Source: Candidatus Atribacteria bacterium UBA6251 (GTDB lineage: Bacteria > Atribacterota > Phoenicimicrobiia > Phoenicimicrobiales > Phoenicimicrobiaceae). Taken from it: a stretch of 64,000 nt of DNA. Below the pieces are notes generated by a model that was not told where the DNA came from, ran no database searches, and saw only the letters and a list, made by a program, of their open reading frames with translations. The translations under genes and the position numbers were made by a program. Where the stretch lies: contig DJVR01000045.1 of the NCBI GenBank assembly GCA_002441285.1, positions 7,430 to 71,429 of the forward strand, in the 5' to 3' direction. Positions 45,836 through 55,081 of this stretch are shown here, piece after piece; within the stretch, counting starts at the first letter, position 1; each line of letters starts with the position of its first letter.

Positions 45836-46725
45836 TTGTCCCTCCAGCAAGAATATATCTCTTCCAGACAATGAATCATTATTCTTCTGGCTACTTCTTT
45901 TCGATATTCTTTAGTTCCTCGGATATCGTCAATAGGTGAAATTTTGTCTTCCACTAATTGCGCCAGTTTAGTAAAATTCACCTGGCTAAAAGTTTTGCCT
46001 ATCATTTCCTCCCTCACCTCTTTAATCTCCAGTGGTGTAGGAGCTATCGAACTGAGACAAACCTTTGCTCCTTGAATAATTTGATTATCCTCGCTCATTT
46101 TCACTACCATTGCCAAAGCAATGGTAGAAATAGCTAAAGCCTTTCTTTTTCCTACTTTAACCCAGCTACTATAACAATTTTGAGGAGGTAAAGGAAGGAT
46201 TATCTGAGTTAATAATTGATTGGGCTTAAGAATGGTTTTTTTAGGCCCAGTAAAAAATTGCTCAGCAGGTATGATATTCTTTTCATCCGAAGAGAGTAAT
46301 ACCAGCTTAGCTTCATAAGCTATTAAAGGGGATAAAAGATCTCCAGCTGGAGAAGCATTTACTATATTGCCCCCTATAGTTCCTCTATTTCTAATCTGGG
46401 GAGAACCTATCTCTGCTGCTGCTCTGGACAAAATTGGGAAATAATTTTTTATCTGAGGAGATTTTTCTAATTGGCTATGAGTGATCATTGCTCCGATAGA
46501 AACCTCGGAACTGTTTAATTCTATCTTTTTTAATTCAGTAAGATTCTTTAAATCCAGCCAGCCGGCAATTTCATATAAGCGGTCGTGGTATTGAACTAAT
46601 AAATCACTCCCCCCGGCAATTATTTTAATTTCTTTTCCATACTTAGATAAAATTTCTAAGGCTTCCGGTATTTGCTGGGGAGAAAAATACTGACCCTCTT
46701 GATTTTTCAAGTGATGATTATCCAT
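45817..46725 (-). CDS. Molybdenum hydroxylase FAD-binding subunit
   Basis: The 302-aa protein has IKIIAGGSDLLVQYHDRLY and NRGTIGGNIVNASPAGDLL, the two FAD-contact loops of the CoxM/XdhB family. The C-terminal CO_deh_flav_C-like part (LEIKEVREEMIGKTF; YRKEVARRIM) follows. It is the first gene of the hydroxylase operon. The subunit hands electrons to NAD or another acceptor; the acceptor cannot be read from the sequence. Confidence 0.93.
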   Translation of the reverse strand: MDNHHLKNQEGQYFSPQQIPEALEILSKYGKEIKIIAGGSDLLVQYHDRLYEIAGWLDLKNLTELKKIELNSSEVSIGAMITHSQLEKSPQIKNYFPILSRAAAEIGSPQIRNRGTIGGNIVNASPAGDLLSPLIAYEAKLVLLSSDEKNIIPAEQFFTGPKKTILKPNQLLTQIILPLPPQNCYSSWVKVGKRKALAISTIALAMVVKMSEDNQIIQGAKVCLSSIAPTPLEIKEVREEMIGKTFSQVNFTKLAQLVEDKISPIDDIRGTKEYRKEVARRIMIHCLEEIYSCWRDKCLPIN

Positions 46726-46871
46726 AAGGTTTTATCAACCATCCTGTATATATGTTTATTTTAACATTATAAACCTTCTTTTCAAATAGAAAGTTATAAA
46801 AATTAGCTTATCTCCTTTTTATCACTCAAATCACTCTATTCTTCATCTTTGAAATCAATCAACTTATCCTT

Positions 46872-49800
46872 CTATAAACTGGAATAAAACAGATGAAGAT
46901 AATTTTTCAAGATACTGGAGATTAGAAAAATGACTTGCTGTTCTTCTTGATTATTTATTTCTTCCAAATTTTGATGACCAAAAGTGATCAATTCACCTTT
47001 TTTATCATAGTTCAATTTTAGGTTTTTCTTTCTTAATCTTAAAGTAATTAAATAATTATTTTCTTCTCTTTCCATAAAAAAGCCACTATTGTTACTATTT
47101 TGAAAATCTTCTCTATTAATAAAAAGAGTAAGTTTATCCCGATATGGTTGGCCCTGATAAGGGCAAAAAGTAGCACAATTTCCACATTCATTACAAAGGG
47201 CATCCAGGTGTAGTATTTGATAAAAATCTTGAAAAATGTTTTCTTTATGTAATTCTATAGCCACGTTAGCTCGGTTAGGGCAAACATCTACACATTTATT
47301 GCAGAGGATTTTACAATTTAAACATCTTTCTGCCTCTTGCTGGATAAATAAATTCTCCTCCTTACCTAATTTCCCCAGGATAATTCGTCCTTTTTTCTGG
47401 TAAATTTCTTTAAGGAGACCTTTCTTATCCGGATGAAGAGAAATATCCTTCACATTTATGCTTTTCTTCAAGGAGTTTTCCCTTTTAATAATCGCTTCTG
47501 CCACTTTACGGGCATCAGCGATCGCTTGAACTACGGAAGAAGGACCACGATAGACATCTCCACCTATAAAGACATTATTCAAATTTGTTTCCAGGGTTTC
47601 GGGATCAACTTCTAACTGATTTTTCTGATTAATATTTATACCTTTTTGCCTCAAAAGGGAAATATTCGGTTTCTCTCCAATGGCACTGATTATTGAATCT
47701 ACTTTAATCTCCATTTGTTTATCGGTAGGAATAGGTTTTCGACGACCACTCTGGTCTGTCTCACCCAAAACCATTTGACGACATTTTAATATACCATTGG
47801 ACCAGAAAGACTCTGGAGCTAAGAGGGAATAGAAATTTACTCCTTCTTGAAGAGCAAGCTTAAACTCTTCTGGATAGGCTGGCATTTCCTGCTTAGTCCG
47901 ACGATAAAGGAGGTAAACTTGCTCTACCCCTTGGCAGCGTAAAGCTGCCCGAGCACAATCCACGGCAGTATTTCCTCCACCAATTATCGCTACTTTTTTA
48001 CCTAACCAGATATTCTTTCTTCTCTGATTAAAAGATGATAAAAAATCAAGGGCTTCATAGATTTTTTTATTATCACCTGATAAAGATAATTTCTGAGAAA
48101 TCCCTGCTCCAATTCCAATAAAGATATATTTATATCCCTGCTCTTTTAATTGATCCAGGGAAATCTCTTCTAATTCTCCTGGTTGAAAATTAACTCCCAT
48201 TTTCTGGATTATGGAGATATCTTTCTCAATGGCTTCCCCAGGTATTCTAAAACTTGGCAAGACCTGACCAACTACTCCTCCGGGAGATTCGCTCCTATCC
48301 CAAATAGTTACTTTAAAACCAGCTTGAGCTAAAAAGTAAGCCACAGATAATCCTGCTGGTCCTGCTCCAATAATCGCCACTTGAGCTCCTAAGGGTTCAA
48401 AGGGTTCACTCTCTCTTATAGGAAGCTTACTTTCTGCCTGTTCTGCCACTATCCTTTTCACTTCTCGAATATTTACTGCTTGATCATAGTCCAAGCGGGT
48501 ACAATTATCTGCACACTTCTGTTCACAAATATATCCAGTAATATGAGGAAGAGGGTTTTTTAGATAGATAAGTTGCAAAGCAGTATTATATTCCCCCTTC
48601 CCAGCATAAAAAATATATTCCGGAATATCTTGCTGAATTGAACAGGAAAAAACACAAGGAGCTACATAACAATCCATAAGGGGCAATTCTTTATCAATCT
48701 TGCAACTCTTATTCCCCCTCCATTCTTTTCGGTAATACTCTTCTTCTTTTGCCTTTTGACTTAATCTCTGTAATTTGGTTAGATCAATCCCTTCACTCTC
48801 TCCCTGTTCGCTCATACTTTCCTCTAATCTTCGAGCCATTTCTCCCATCCTTAAATAACCTCCGGGTTTTAGTAAATCAGTAACCAGGGTAATGGGCGAA
48901 ATACCTGTGGCATAGATCTGCTGAATATTTATTTGCGAGGCTCCTCCAGCATAGGAGATAGGAAGTTTACCTTGAAATTCGCGAGCTAAATAATAAGCCA
49001 AAGTAATGGTAAGAGGAAATAAGATACGTCCGGATAAGTACATTTCTTCTCCCGGGAGCACCTCTCCCTTATTTACAGTAGCTAAAGTATTAGATAATTT
49101 TATTCCCAAGTGAAGATTACTCTCCTGAGCAGATTCTGCTAGATTAGTCAATATGGACTTTGCTTCCCCCCATTGTAAATCATTTTTAAAACTAGATTCC
49201 TTTAGAGTAATATAATCAAATCCCAATTCATCCAGTAAAGTTCTTACCTTATCTAGCCCCAACAAGGTGGGATTTAATTTAATATAGATAGATAATTTTT
49301 TCTCTTTCAGAATATATTTCCCAATCGCTTCGATTTCATCAGGAGGACAACCATGCATAGTAGAAAGAGTAGCAGAATGAGCAATGTGGGGCGAGATCGT
49401 TCGCGAAATACCTTTTAAAGATTCAATTTTATCTGGAGAAGAGATAGTCTCCTGCCAATCTTCCTTTTGTAACCAGGTTTCTAACTCTTCTAGATAACGA
49501 TTAAATTCCTGATGGTGAGATGAATCGGTTAGATTACTAATAAAAGATTCCATCCCGGGTGATTGAATACCTTTCAGGTCATAACCTATGCTCATATTAA
49601 AGACAAAAGAAGGCTTTAAGTTTGTTCTAAAACCAAAAGCTTCCTCAATAAAATGTAAGAGAATCCAGGCTTTAGCATATTCCTGATAAGCTTGTTTTAA
49701 AGATAGTTCGGTAGACCATTCGGTATTATAACCTTCATCCCGAATATCAATACAGGGTTTATCTATAGTTAGATTATCTAATTTTTGTACTGTTTTTAAC

Positions 49801-50042
49801 TCAATAAAACGAGCTCCCACCAGATAGGCAGAAATAATATTCTGGGCTAATTGAGTATGTGGTCCAGCTGCCGGACCCAGAGGTAGAGCACAATTTTGAT
49901 CAAATACCTTGCTTACCCTTTGGGTTTTTTTACGAAAAAAACATGATTCTGGAATACCAAAAATAGTTTTATGCTGTAAATATTCATTGACTATCCAGTA
50001 TAATAAATCTCGAAAAGGAATTGGTCTCATCTTATCACCCAT
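46872..50042 (-). CDS. ygfK: YgfK-like Fe-S flavoprotein (putative selenate reductase subunit family)
   Basis: The 1056-aa protein starts with a dihydroorotate dehydrogenase-like barrel (NCALPLGPAAGPHTQLAQNI). The middle carries Cys clusters (CYVAPCVFSCSIQQD; CEQKCADNCTRLD) and an FAD site (VAIIGAGPAGLSVAYFLAQA) with an NAD(P) site (VAIIGGGNTAVDCARAA). It ends with two ferredoxin clusters (CLNCKILCNKCVDVCPNRAN; CNECGNCATFCP). This is the YgfK layout. In E. coli ygfK lies in the purine-catabolism/selenium cluster. It is 146 bp upstream of the hydroxylase operon and may supply or take its electrons. Confidence 0.88.
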   Translation of the reverse strand: MGDKMRPIPFRDLLYWIVNEYLQHKTIFGIPESCFFRKKTQRVSKVFDQNCALPLGPAAGPHTQLAQNIISAYLVGARFIELKTVQKLDNLTIDKPCIDIRDEGYNTEWSTELSLKQAYQEYAKAWILLHFIEEAFGFRTNLKPSFVFNMSIGYDLKGIQSPGMESFISNLTDSSHHQEFNRYLEELETWLQKEDWQETISSPDKIESLKGISRTISPHIAHSATLSTMHGCPPDEIEAIGKYILKEKKLSIYIKLNPTLLGLDKVRTLLDELGFDYITLKESSFKNDLQWGEAKSILTNLAESAQESNLHLGIKLSNTLATVNKGEVLPGEEMYLSGRILFPLTITLAYYLAREFQGKLPISYAGGASQINIQQIYATGISPITLVTDLLKPGGYLRMGEMARRLEESMSEQGESEGIDLTKLQRLSQKAKEEEYYRKEWRGNKSCKIDKELPLMDCYVAPCVFSCSIQQDIPEYIFYAGKGEYNTALQLIYLKNPLPHITGYICEQKCADNCTRLDYDQAVNIREVKRIVAEQAESKLPIRESEPFEPLGAQVAIIGAGPAGLSVAYFLAQAGFKVTIWDRSESPGGVVGQVLPSFRIPGEAIEKDISIIQKMGVNFQPGELEEISLDQLKEQGYKYIFIGIGAGISQKLSLSGDNKKIYEALDFLSSFNQRRKNIWLGKKVAIIGGGNTAVDCARAALRCQGVEQVYLLYRRTKQEMPAYPEEFKLALQEGVNFYSLLAPESFWSNGILKCRQMVLGETDQSGRRKPIPTDKQMEIKVDSIISAIGEKPNISLLRQKGININQKNQLEVDPETLETNLNNVFIGGDVYRGPSSVVQAIADARKVAEAIIKRENSLKKSINVKDISLHPDKKGLLKEIYQKKGRIILGKLGKEENLFIQQEAERCLNCKILCNKCVDVCPNRANVAIELHKENIFQDFYQILHLDALCNECGNCATFCPYQGQPYRDKLTLFINREDFQNSNNSGFFMEREENNYLITLRLRKKNLKLNYDKKGELITFGHQNLEEINNQEEQQVIFLISSILKNYLHLFYSSL

Positions 50043-50076
50043 AATTTATCTCCTTTTTTAAATAAATAGTTTTATA

Positions 50077-51294
50077 TCATACCCTTTGTATATTCATCCC
50101 AGACCAGAAGAAGAATTCAATTACCAGTTTACTATAATCTCCTTTACTAATCAGATGATGATTACCTAAAGAATTTTTTAAGAAATAGTCCACTCTTTCA
50201 TCTAATCTGAACTTAATCTGAGTTCGACATAGGTCTGGTGAATTTAAGTTTTCTACTATCTCTCCACCCGATATAAAATATTTTTCTCCTTTAGCCGATA
50301 GTTTAAAAATTGTACCTCTTCCTTCTTGAATAATTCCCCTTACTCCCACCCCTAAACCAGATTCAAAGTGGGTATTAAGAGAAAATTTTTCTGCCATCTG
50401 CAAAGGTAAAGTACAATGCGCAAAGGTTACTGTGTTTCGGGATATATCTATACTGGAAGGGTTAGCCATAAAAACTGGTTCATGAGTTAAATAGTTTAGC
50501 AGGAGCATTGATAAAAGAGCGGGTATATCACCCTCGCAACCTGCTATAATACCCTCATCATTCAATAAAGCTAAAGCCAAACAGGCAGTATCTTGAAAAT
50601 TTTCTATCAAATCAAAACATCTAATGGTAAGACCAGAAAGTTTGAATCTTTCGATCAATGATTTTAGACTGGTATAAATCTTTAATGCTCTCTGGATGGA
50701 AGAAGGATTAAAATCTTGATCCTTAATTAATTTCAATTTAGGAGGAATAAAATGATTTTCCTCTTTTATTTCCTTAAATAATTCCTCCATTTTAATATCT
50801 ATTAAAGAGACTCCCAATATTTTTTTAATCCTTCCATAATTAACCTCACTGGAAATAAGCCAGTCAGAAGGATGACCAATAACTCCCAATCTAGTAGAAT
50901 CTAATTTATTCTTAACCTGAAAAAATTTTTCAATTTCTTTTATCCTCTTAGCAATGTAATCACTATCTCCATGGATAATCTCTGCTCTTTCCCCTTTTTG
51001 CCTTAAGAAAGTAGCAATCTCTAATGAAGCAGCTAAAGAATTGTGTCGGGAACTGGCTAATAATAAAAATGGTCCTTTTATCTCGGAAAAGAGAGATTTA
51101 AATTTCCCTTCTACTCCCCCGGTTTTGATAAAAATTAGGGGAAGATATTCTTTATGACTAAACTTTTTTATCTCTATTTCCTCTATTCTTTTACCCAATT
51201 TTTCTTCTATGGAAGGTATAAAATCTTTTAAACTTTGGTCAATATATTCCTGATTATGCAAAACCGAAGAAAGATTAAACAAACCTATTCTCAT
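50077..51294 (-). CDS. L-fucose/L-arabinose isomerase-fold protein
   Basis: The 405-aa protein has the general layout of the FucI/AraI-like superfamily: an N-terminal Rossmann-like part (GPFLLLASSRHNSLAASLEI), LGVIGHPSDWLISSEVNY, and a C-terminal IIAGCEGDIPALLSMLLLNY with FMANPSSIDISRNTVTFAHC. A Glu in GCEGD and a His in FAHC sit where metal ligands are expected. It is 34 bp upstream of ygfK on the same strand, so it may be the first gene of that operon. A true sugar substrate is doubtful given the context. Confidence 0.65.
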   Translation of the reverse strand: MRIGLFNLSSVLHNQEYIDQSLKDFIPSIEEKLGKRIEEIEIKKFSHKEYLPLIFIKTGGVEGKFKSLFSEIKGPFLLLASSRHNSLAASLEIATFLRQKGERAEIIHGDSDYIAKRIKEIEKFFQVKNKLDSTRLGVIGHPSDWLISSEVNYGRIKKILGVSLIDIKMEELFKEIKEENHFIPPKLKLIKDQDFNPSSIQRALKIYTSLKSLIERFKLSGLTIRCFDLIENFQDTACLALALLNDEGIIAGCEGDIPALLSMLLLNYLTHEPVFMANPSSIDISRNTVTFAHCTLPLQMAEKFSLNTHFESGLGVGVRGIIQEGRGTIFKLSAKGEKYFISGGEIVENLNSPDLCRTQIKFRLDERVDYFLKNSLGNHHLISKGDYSKLVIEFFFWSGMNIQRV

Positions 51295-51591
51295 CCACTC
51301 TCTCCTTATTCAATATTTATTGCTCATTAATTCACTATAGTAAACTTTGATCTCCTTATCTTAATTCTACATCACACCCTCTATTTCCTTCATTTGCATA
51401 AAAAACTTTAATAAGTTTTTTCTGGTTATTTTTTTAAAAAGAGAAGACACTTCCTGAAAAAAATATAAATTTTCTTTTTATGATCTCTTTCAGGAAATTA
51501 AAAATTTACTTTCAATCTCTAATTTAGTCCCCTTGTAAAGTTTACGAATAAAAATTATAATTAATTTAGAATTTTAAAGTTATAATAACAA
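51295..51591. promoter_or_regulatory. Divergent intergenic region with putative tRNA-Sec promoter
   Basis: TATAAT at 51581-51586 lies 5 nt before the tRNA-Sec 5' end, which is a good -10 position; no convincing -35 is seen. A hairpin-forming pair TTCCTGAAA/TTTCAGGAA (51451-51459 and 51488-51496) with a 28-nt loop lies upstream. No gene is visible. Confidence 0.5.
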
Positions 51592-51690
51592 GGGAGCGGA
51601 TAGGTCCTGGTGGGCCTTGCGGACTTCAAATCCGTGGGCGGCAATTAATATTAATTGCCGCGGTGGGTTCGATTCCTACCCCTCCCGCCA
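51592..51690 (+). tRNA. selC: Selenocysteine tRNA (anticodon UCA)
   Basis: The 99-nt gene begins GGGAGCGG and ends CCCCTCCC-G-CCA, an extended acceptor stem with one C-C mismatch. The anticodon arm is CGGA-CTTCAAA-TCCG (UCA), which reads UGA. The very long variable arm has GGCAATTAA/TTAATTGCC, and the T-loop is TTCGATT. CCA is encoded. The long acceptor and variable arm separate it from ordinary tRNAs. It lies 34 bp upstream of the selA start. Confidence 0.95.
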
Positions 51691-51723
51691 ACTTCTATAA
51701 ATAAAAGAAGGAGCTTTTTATTT

Positions 51724-53139
51724 TTGAACCAAAAAATTGTCCAAAAAAAACATAATCATCAAATAAATCTAATCCTTTCTCAGATACCTAGCGTAGAAAT
51801 ACTCCTACAGAATGAGGAATTAAAAAAATTAAGTACTAAATACTCCCGTAAAGTCCTCGTTCAAGTAATAAGAAAAGTCCTCTCTAGAGAGAGAAATCAA
51901 ACCAAAAAAAGTGGTAAAACCTATTCTAATTCCGAGAGAATAAAAGAGATAAAAACATCTTTAGCCCTGGAAAACCAAGATTATTTAAAAAGAGTAATTA
52001 ATGGTAGCGGAGTAATATTACACACCAACCTGGGTAGAGCGCCTTTAGGGAAAGAAATTTTGGAAAGAATTACTCCCGAGTTAGAAAATTACCTTAATCT
52101 GGAGTATGATCTGAGAGAGGGAGTTAGAGGAAAAAGAGGGATAATGATAGAAAAATTACTTTATCTACTCACCCAAGCTGAAAAGAGTTTGGTAGTAAAT
52201 AATAATGCTGGAGCAGTATTCTTAATCTTAAGTGCTTTAGCTAAAAACAAAGAAGTAATTGTCTCCCGTGGTGAGTTAATTCAAATTGGAGGAGGATTCC
52301 GTATCCCCGAGATTTTAGAACAAAGCGGCGCTCACCTCAGAGAGGTAGGGACAACTAACCAAACCTTTATTGAAGACTATGAAAAAGCAATTAATGAAGA
52401 CACTGCCCTCCTCCTAAAAGTGCATCAGAGCAACTTTCAGATGGAAGGCTTTACCTATCAGGTGGAGATCAAAGAACTGAAAGAATTAGGAGAAAAATAT
52501 CATTTACCCGTAGTAGTAGATTTAGGCAGTGGAACATTTTTAAATACTGAAAATTTTGGTTTAAAACATGAACCTACGGTGCAAGAAAATATCCAAGCTG
52601 GAGCTGATATAGTCTGCTTTAGTACCGATAAATTATTAGGAGGTCCACAAGGAGGAATAATCTGCGGTAAGGAAAACTATATTAATACTATCGCTACCCA
52701 TCCTCTCTTTCGAACTCTTCGAGTAGGAAAAATCACCCTGGCTTTCTTACAAGAAATATTATTGTGTTACTTAAAAAAACAGGAAATTAACCATATTGCC
52801 CTCTGGAAAATGATCTCCTATCCCCTGGAGCAGATAGAAAAAAGAGCTAAATATATTTCCCAGAAGCTTAATCAGGAAAATATTCCAACTTTTATTATTG
52901 AGGGAGAAACCACTATAGGCGGTGGCGCCTTACCCGGACAGACTTTACCTACCAGATTACTCTTGATTAAACCTCTGGTCTCGGTAGAAGAATTTTCTAA
53001 ATACTTACGTCTTTCATCTCCTCCCTTAATTGGGAGAAAAGAAAAAGAATATTTTGTCCTGGATCTTAGAACTATAGATCCAGATTTAGATGAAATGATT
53101 ATAGAAATTATAAAATCAGTTTGGTTGAAAATAAAATAG
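51724..53139 (+). CDS. selA: L-seryl-tRNA(Sec) selenium transferase
   Basis: The protein (471 aa) converts Ser-tRNA(Sec) to Sec-tRNA(Sec) with selenophosphate. The PLP lysine is Lys303 in STDKLLGGPQGG. Other SelA motifs are NGSGVILHTNLGRAPLG, VNNNAGAVFLIL and GGGALPGQTLPTRLL. I chose the TTG at 51724 because AAGGAG lies 10 nt upstream; a start at 51655 would put codons inside tRNA-Sec. SelB follows 29 bp after the stop. Confidence 0.95.
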   Translation: MNQKIVQKKHNHQINLILSQIPSVEILLQNEELKKLSTKYSRKVLVQVIRKVLSRERNQTKKSGKTYSNSERIKEIKTSLALENQDYLKRVINGSGVILHTNLGRAPLGKEILERITPELENYLNLEYDLREGVRGKRGIMIEKLLYLLTQAEKSLVVNNNAGAVFLILSALAKNKEVIVSRGELIQIGGGFRIPEILEQSGAHLREVGTTNQTFIEDYEKAINEDTALLLKVHQSNFQMEGFTYQVEIKELKELGEKYHLPVVVDLGSGTFLNTENFGLKHEPTVQENIQAGADIVCFSTDKLLGGPQGGIICGKENYINTIATHPLFRTLRVGKITLAFLQEILLCYLKKQEINHIALWKMISYPLEQIEKRAKYISQKLNQENIPTFIIEGETTIGGGALPGQTLPTRLLLIKPLVSVEEFSKYLRLSSPPLIGRKEKEYFVLDLRTIDPDLDEMIIEIIKSVWLKIK

Positions 53140-53168
53140 TTAAAACATATAACCACAAAGAGGATTTT

Positions 53169-55043
53169 ATGTTTGTTTTTGGTACTGCTGGACATATTGA
53201 CCACGGGAAAACTGCTTTAATATATGCCTTAACCGGAATAGATCCTGATCGTTTACCTGAAGAAAAAAAAAGAGGTATGACTATCGATCTGGGATTTGCC
53301 TGGCTAACTTTACCCTCGGGGGAGAAAGTAGGGATTGTAGATGTTCCTGGGCATGAAAACTTAGTTAAAAATATGATAGCTGGAACTACTGGTATTGATG
53401 CGGTAATCCTGGTGATTGATGCCAAAGAAGGATGGATGCCCCAAACAGAAGAACATTTTCAAATAATCGAACTCCTTGGCCTACAATCTGGCATTATAGT
53501 AATTACTAAAATAGATTTAGTAAATCGACCTAGATTAGCCGAAGTTGAAGAAGAGATTAAAAAAAGAATAAAAAAGACCATCTTTTCTCAGGTACCTATA
53601 ATAAAAACCAGCACTATAAACAATATTGGCTTAGCAGAAATAAAACAGAGCATCCAGGAGTTACTTCCTCAGATAAAACCTAAAAAAGATATTCAAAAGC
53701 CCCGAGTATATATTGATCGGGTTTTTACTATTAAAGGAAGTGGAACGATCGCTACCGGAACATTAATAGGAGGGGTCCTGCAAAAAGGGATGGAACTAAA
53801 TATATTTCCTGGGGGACAAAAAGTTCGTTTGCGTAACCTTCAAGCCTATAAAGAAGAAGTAGAAATTGCTTATCCAGGCAGCCGAGTTGCCCTCAATTTA
53901 CCCGGAATAGAAAAAAGTGAATTACAACGGGGAAATATAATTTTCGCCAATACACCAGTAAAAACTAGTAAAAATATTGATGTATATTTAAAACTTCTGC
54001 CTCCTTTTTCTAAATCTCCCCTACCCTCCGGATCTATAGTAAGTTTCTTTACCGGTACTAAAGAGACTTTTGCCCGCCTCTTTTTTTTAAACACCCCATT
54101 ACTCCAGGGGGAAGAGGTAGTTCTTACTCGACTTAAACTCCAGGAGGATTTATTCACCTTTCTAGGTGATCGCTTTATTTTAAGGATACCCAGCCCTCCT
54201 CAAAATCTGGGTGGTGGCATCATTTTAGATCCTCTTGCCTATAAATATCTTCCTAAGAAAAAAGAAGAAATCAATCTTTTAAGTAGACGGATAAATCTTG
54301 ACTTAAAAGAATTGATCCTGACGGAATTATATAAATTAAAATATTGTAAAAAAAATGATTTATTATCCTCGAGTAATTTTTCCGAGGAAGAAATAATGAT
54401 TATGGTAAATATTTTAAAAAAGGAGAAGAAGTTATTCTCTTATCTCTCTTGGATAGTAGAAGTAGATTTCTGGCAAAACCAGAAAATAAAATTTTTACAA
54501 AAATTAAAAGAAGAGTATCAACTTGCTCCTCTATCCAATAGCTTCTCTATAAATAAATTACAAAAAATTTTTTCTTATTTGCCTATAGAGATATTTAAAG
54601 GAATAATTGATAATTTAAAAGAAGAGAATAAAGTTGGCATAAAAGGAGGGATGGTGTACTTAACTACCTATAAACCAAAAATCTCTCCTATCCAAAAAGA
54701 ATATATAGAAAAGATATTAGAAATTATTAAAGCTAATCCTGCTCAACCTTTAGAAGAAAAAAATCTTCTAGCTGAGATAGAAGAAAAGAAAGAAATATTA
54801 GAATTTTTGATACAGCAGGGAGAAATAGTCAGGTTAAGTGAAGGAATTTTGCTTGAAAACAAAACTTATGATATGATGAAACACAAATTAATAGAATTTT
54901 TAAAACAAAATGGTTCTTTATCTATTGCTCAGGTAAGAGATTTACTCGGATTAAGCCGAAAATATATTATTCCTTTATTAACTAAAATGGATGAAGAAAA
55001 TATTACTCGACGGAAGGAAAATGTTAGAATACTAAAAAGATAA
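53169..55043 (+). CDS. selB: Selenocysteine-specific elongation factor
   Basis: The protein (624 aa) has GTPase motifs GHIDHGKTAL, DVPGHE and TKID near the N-terminus and an EF-Tu-like domain 2 (RVFTIKGSGTIATGTLIGG). The C-terminal part of about 250 residues holds winged helices (NGSLSIAQVRDLLGLSRKYI) that bind SECIS RNA. It carries Sec-tRNA to UGA codons with a SECIS. The ATG at 53169 with AAAGAGGA upstream is preferred; the longer start at 53121 overlaps selA. Confidence 0.95.
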   Translation: MFVFGTAGHIDHGKTALIYALTGIDPDRLPEEKKRGMTIDLGFAWLTLPSGEKVGIVDVPGHENLVKNMIAGTTGIDAVILVIDAKEGWMPQTEEHFQIIELLGLQSGIIVITKIDLVNRPRLAEVEEEIKKRIKKTIFSQVPIIKTSTINNIGLAEIKQSIQELLPQIKPKKDIQKPRVYIDRVFTIKGSGTIATGTLIGGVLQKGMELNIFPGGQKVRLRNLQAYKEEVEIAYPGSRVALNLPGIEKSELQRGNIIFANTPVKTSKNIDVYLKLLPPFSKSPLPSGSIVSFFTGTKETFARLFFLNTPLLQGEEVVLTRLKLQEDLFTFLGDRFILRIPSPPQNLGGGIILDPLAYKYLPKKKEEINLLSRRINLDLKELILTELYKLKYCKKNDLLSSSNFSEEEIMIMVNILKKEKKLFSYLSWIVEVDFWQNQKIKFLQKLKEEYQLAPLSNSFSINKLQKIFSYLPIEIFKGIIDNLKEENKVGIKGGMVYLTTYKPKISPIQKEYIEKILEIIKANPAQPLEEKNLLAEIEEKKEILEFLIQQGEIVRLSEGILLENKTYDMMKHKLIEFLKQNGSLSIAQVRDLLGLSRKYIIPLLTKMDEENITRRKENVRILKR

Positions 55044-55081
55044 ACTTAAAGGAAAATTAATTATTACAGAGGAGAATAAAC

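Noticed and set aside
51655..51723. Upstream start of SelA inside tRNA-Sec
   Set aside because: The codons are tRNA sequence, and a TTG at 51724 has a proper AAGGAG box.
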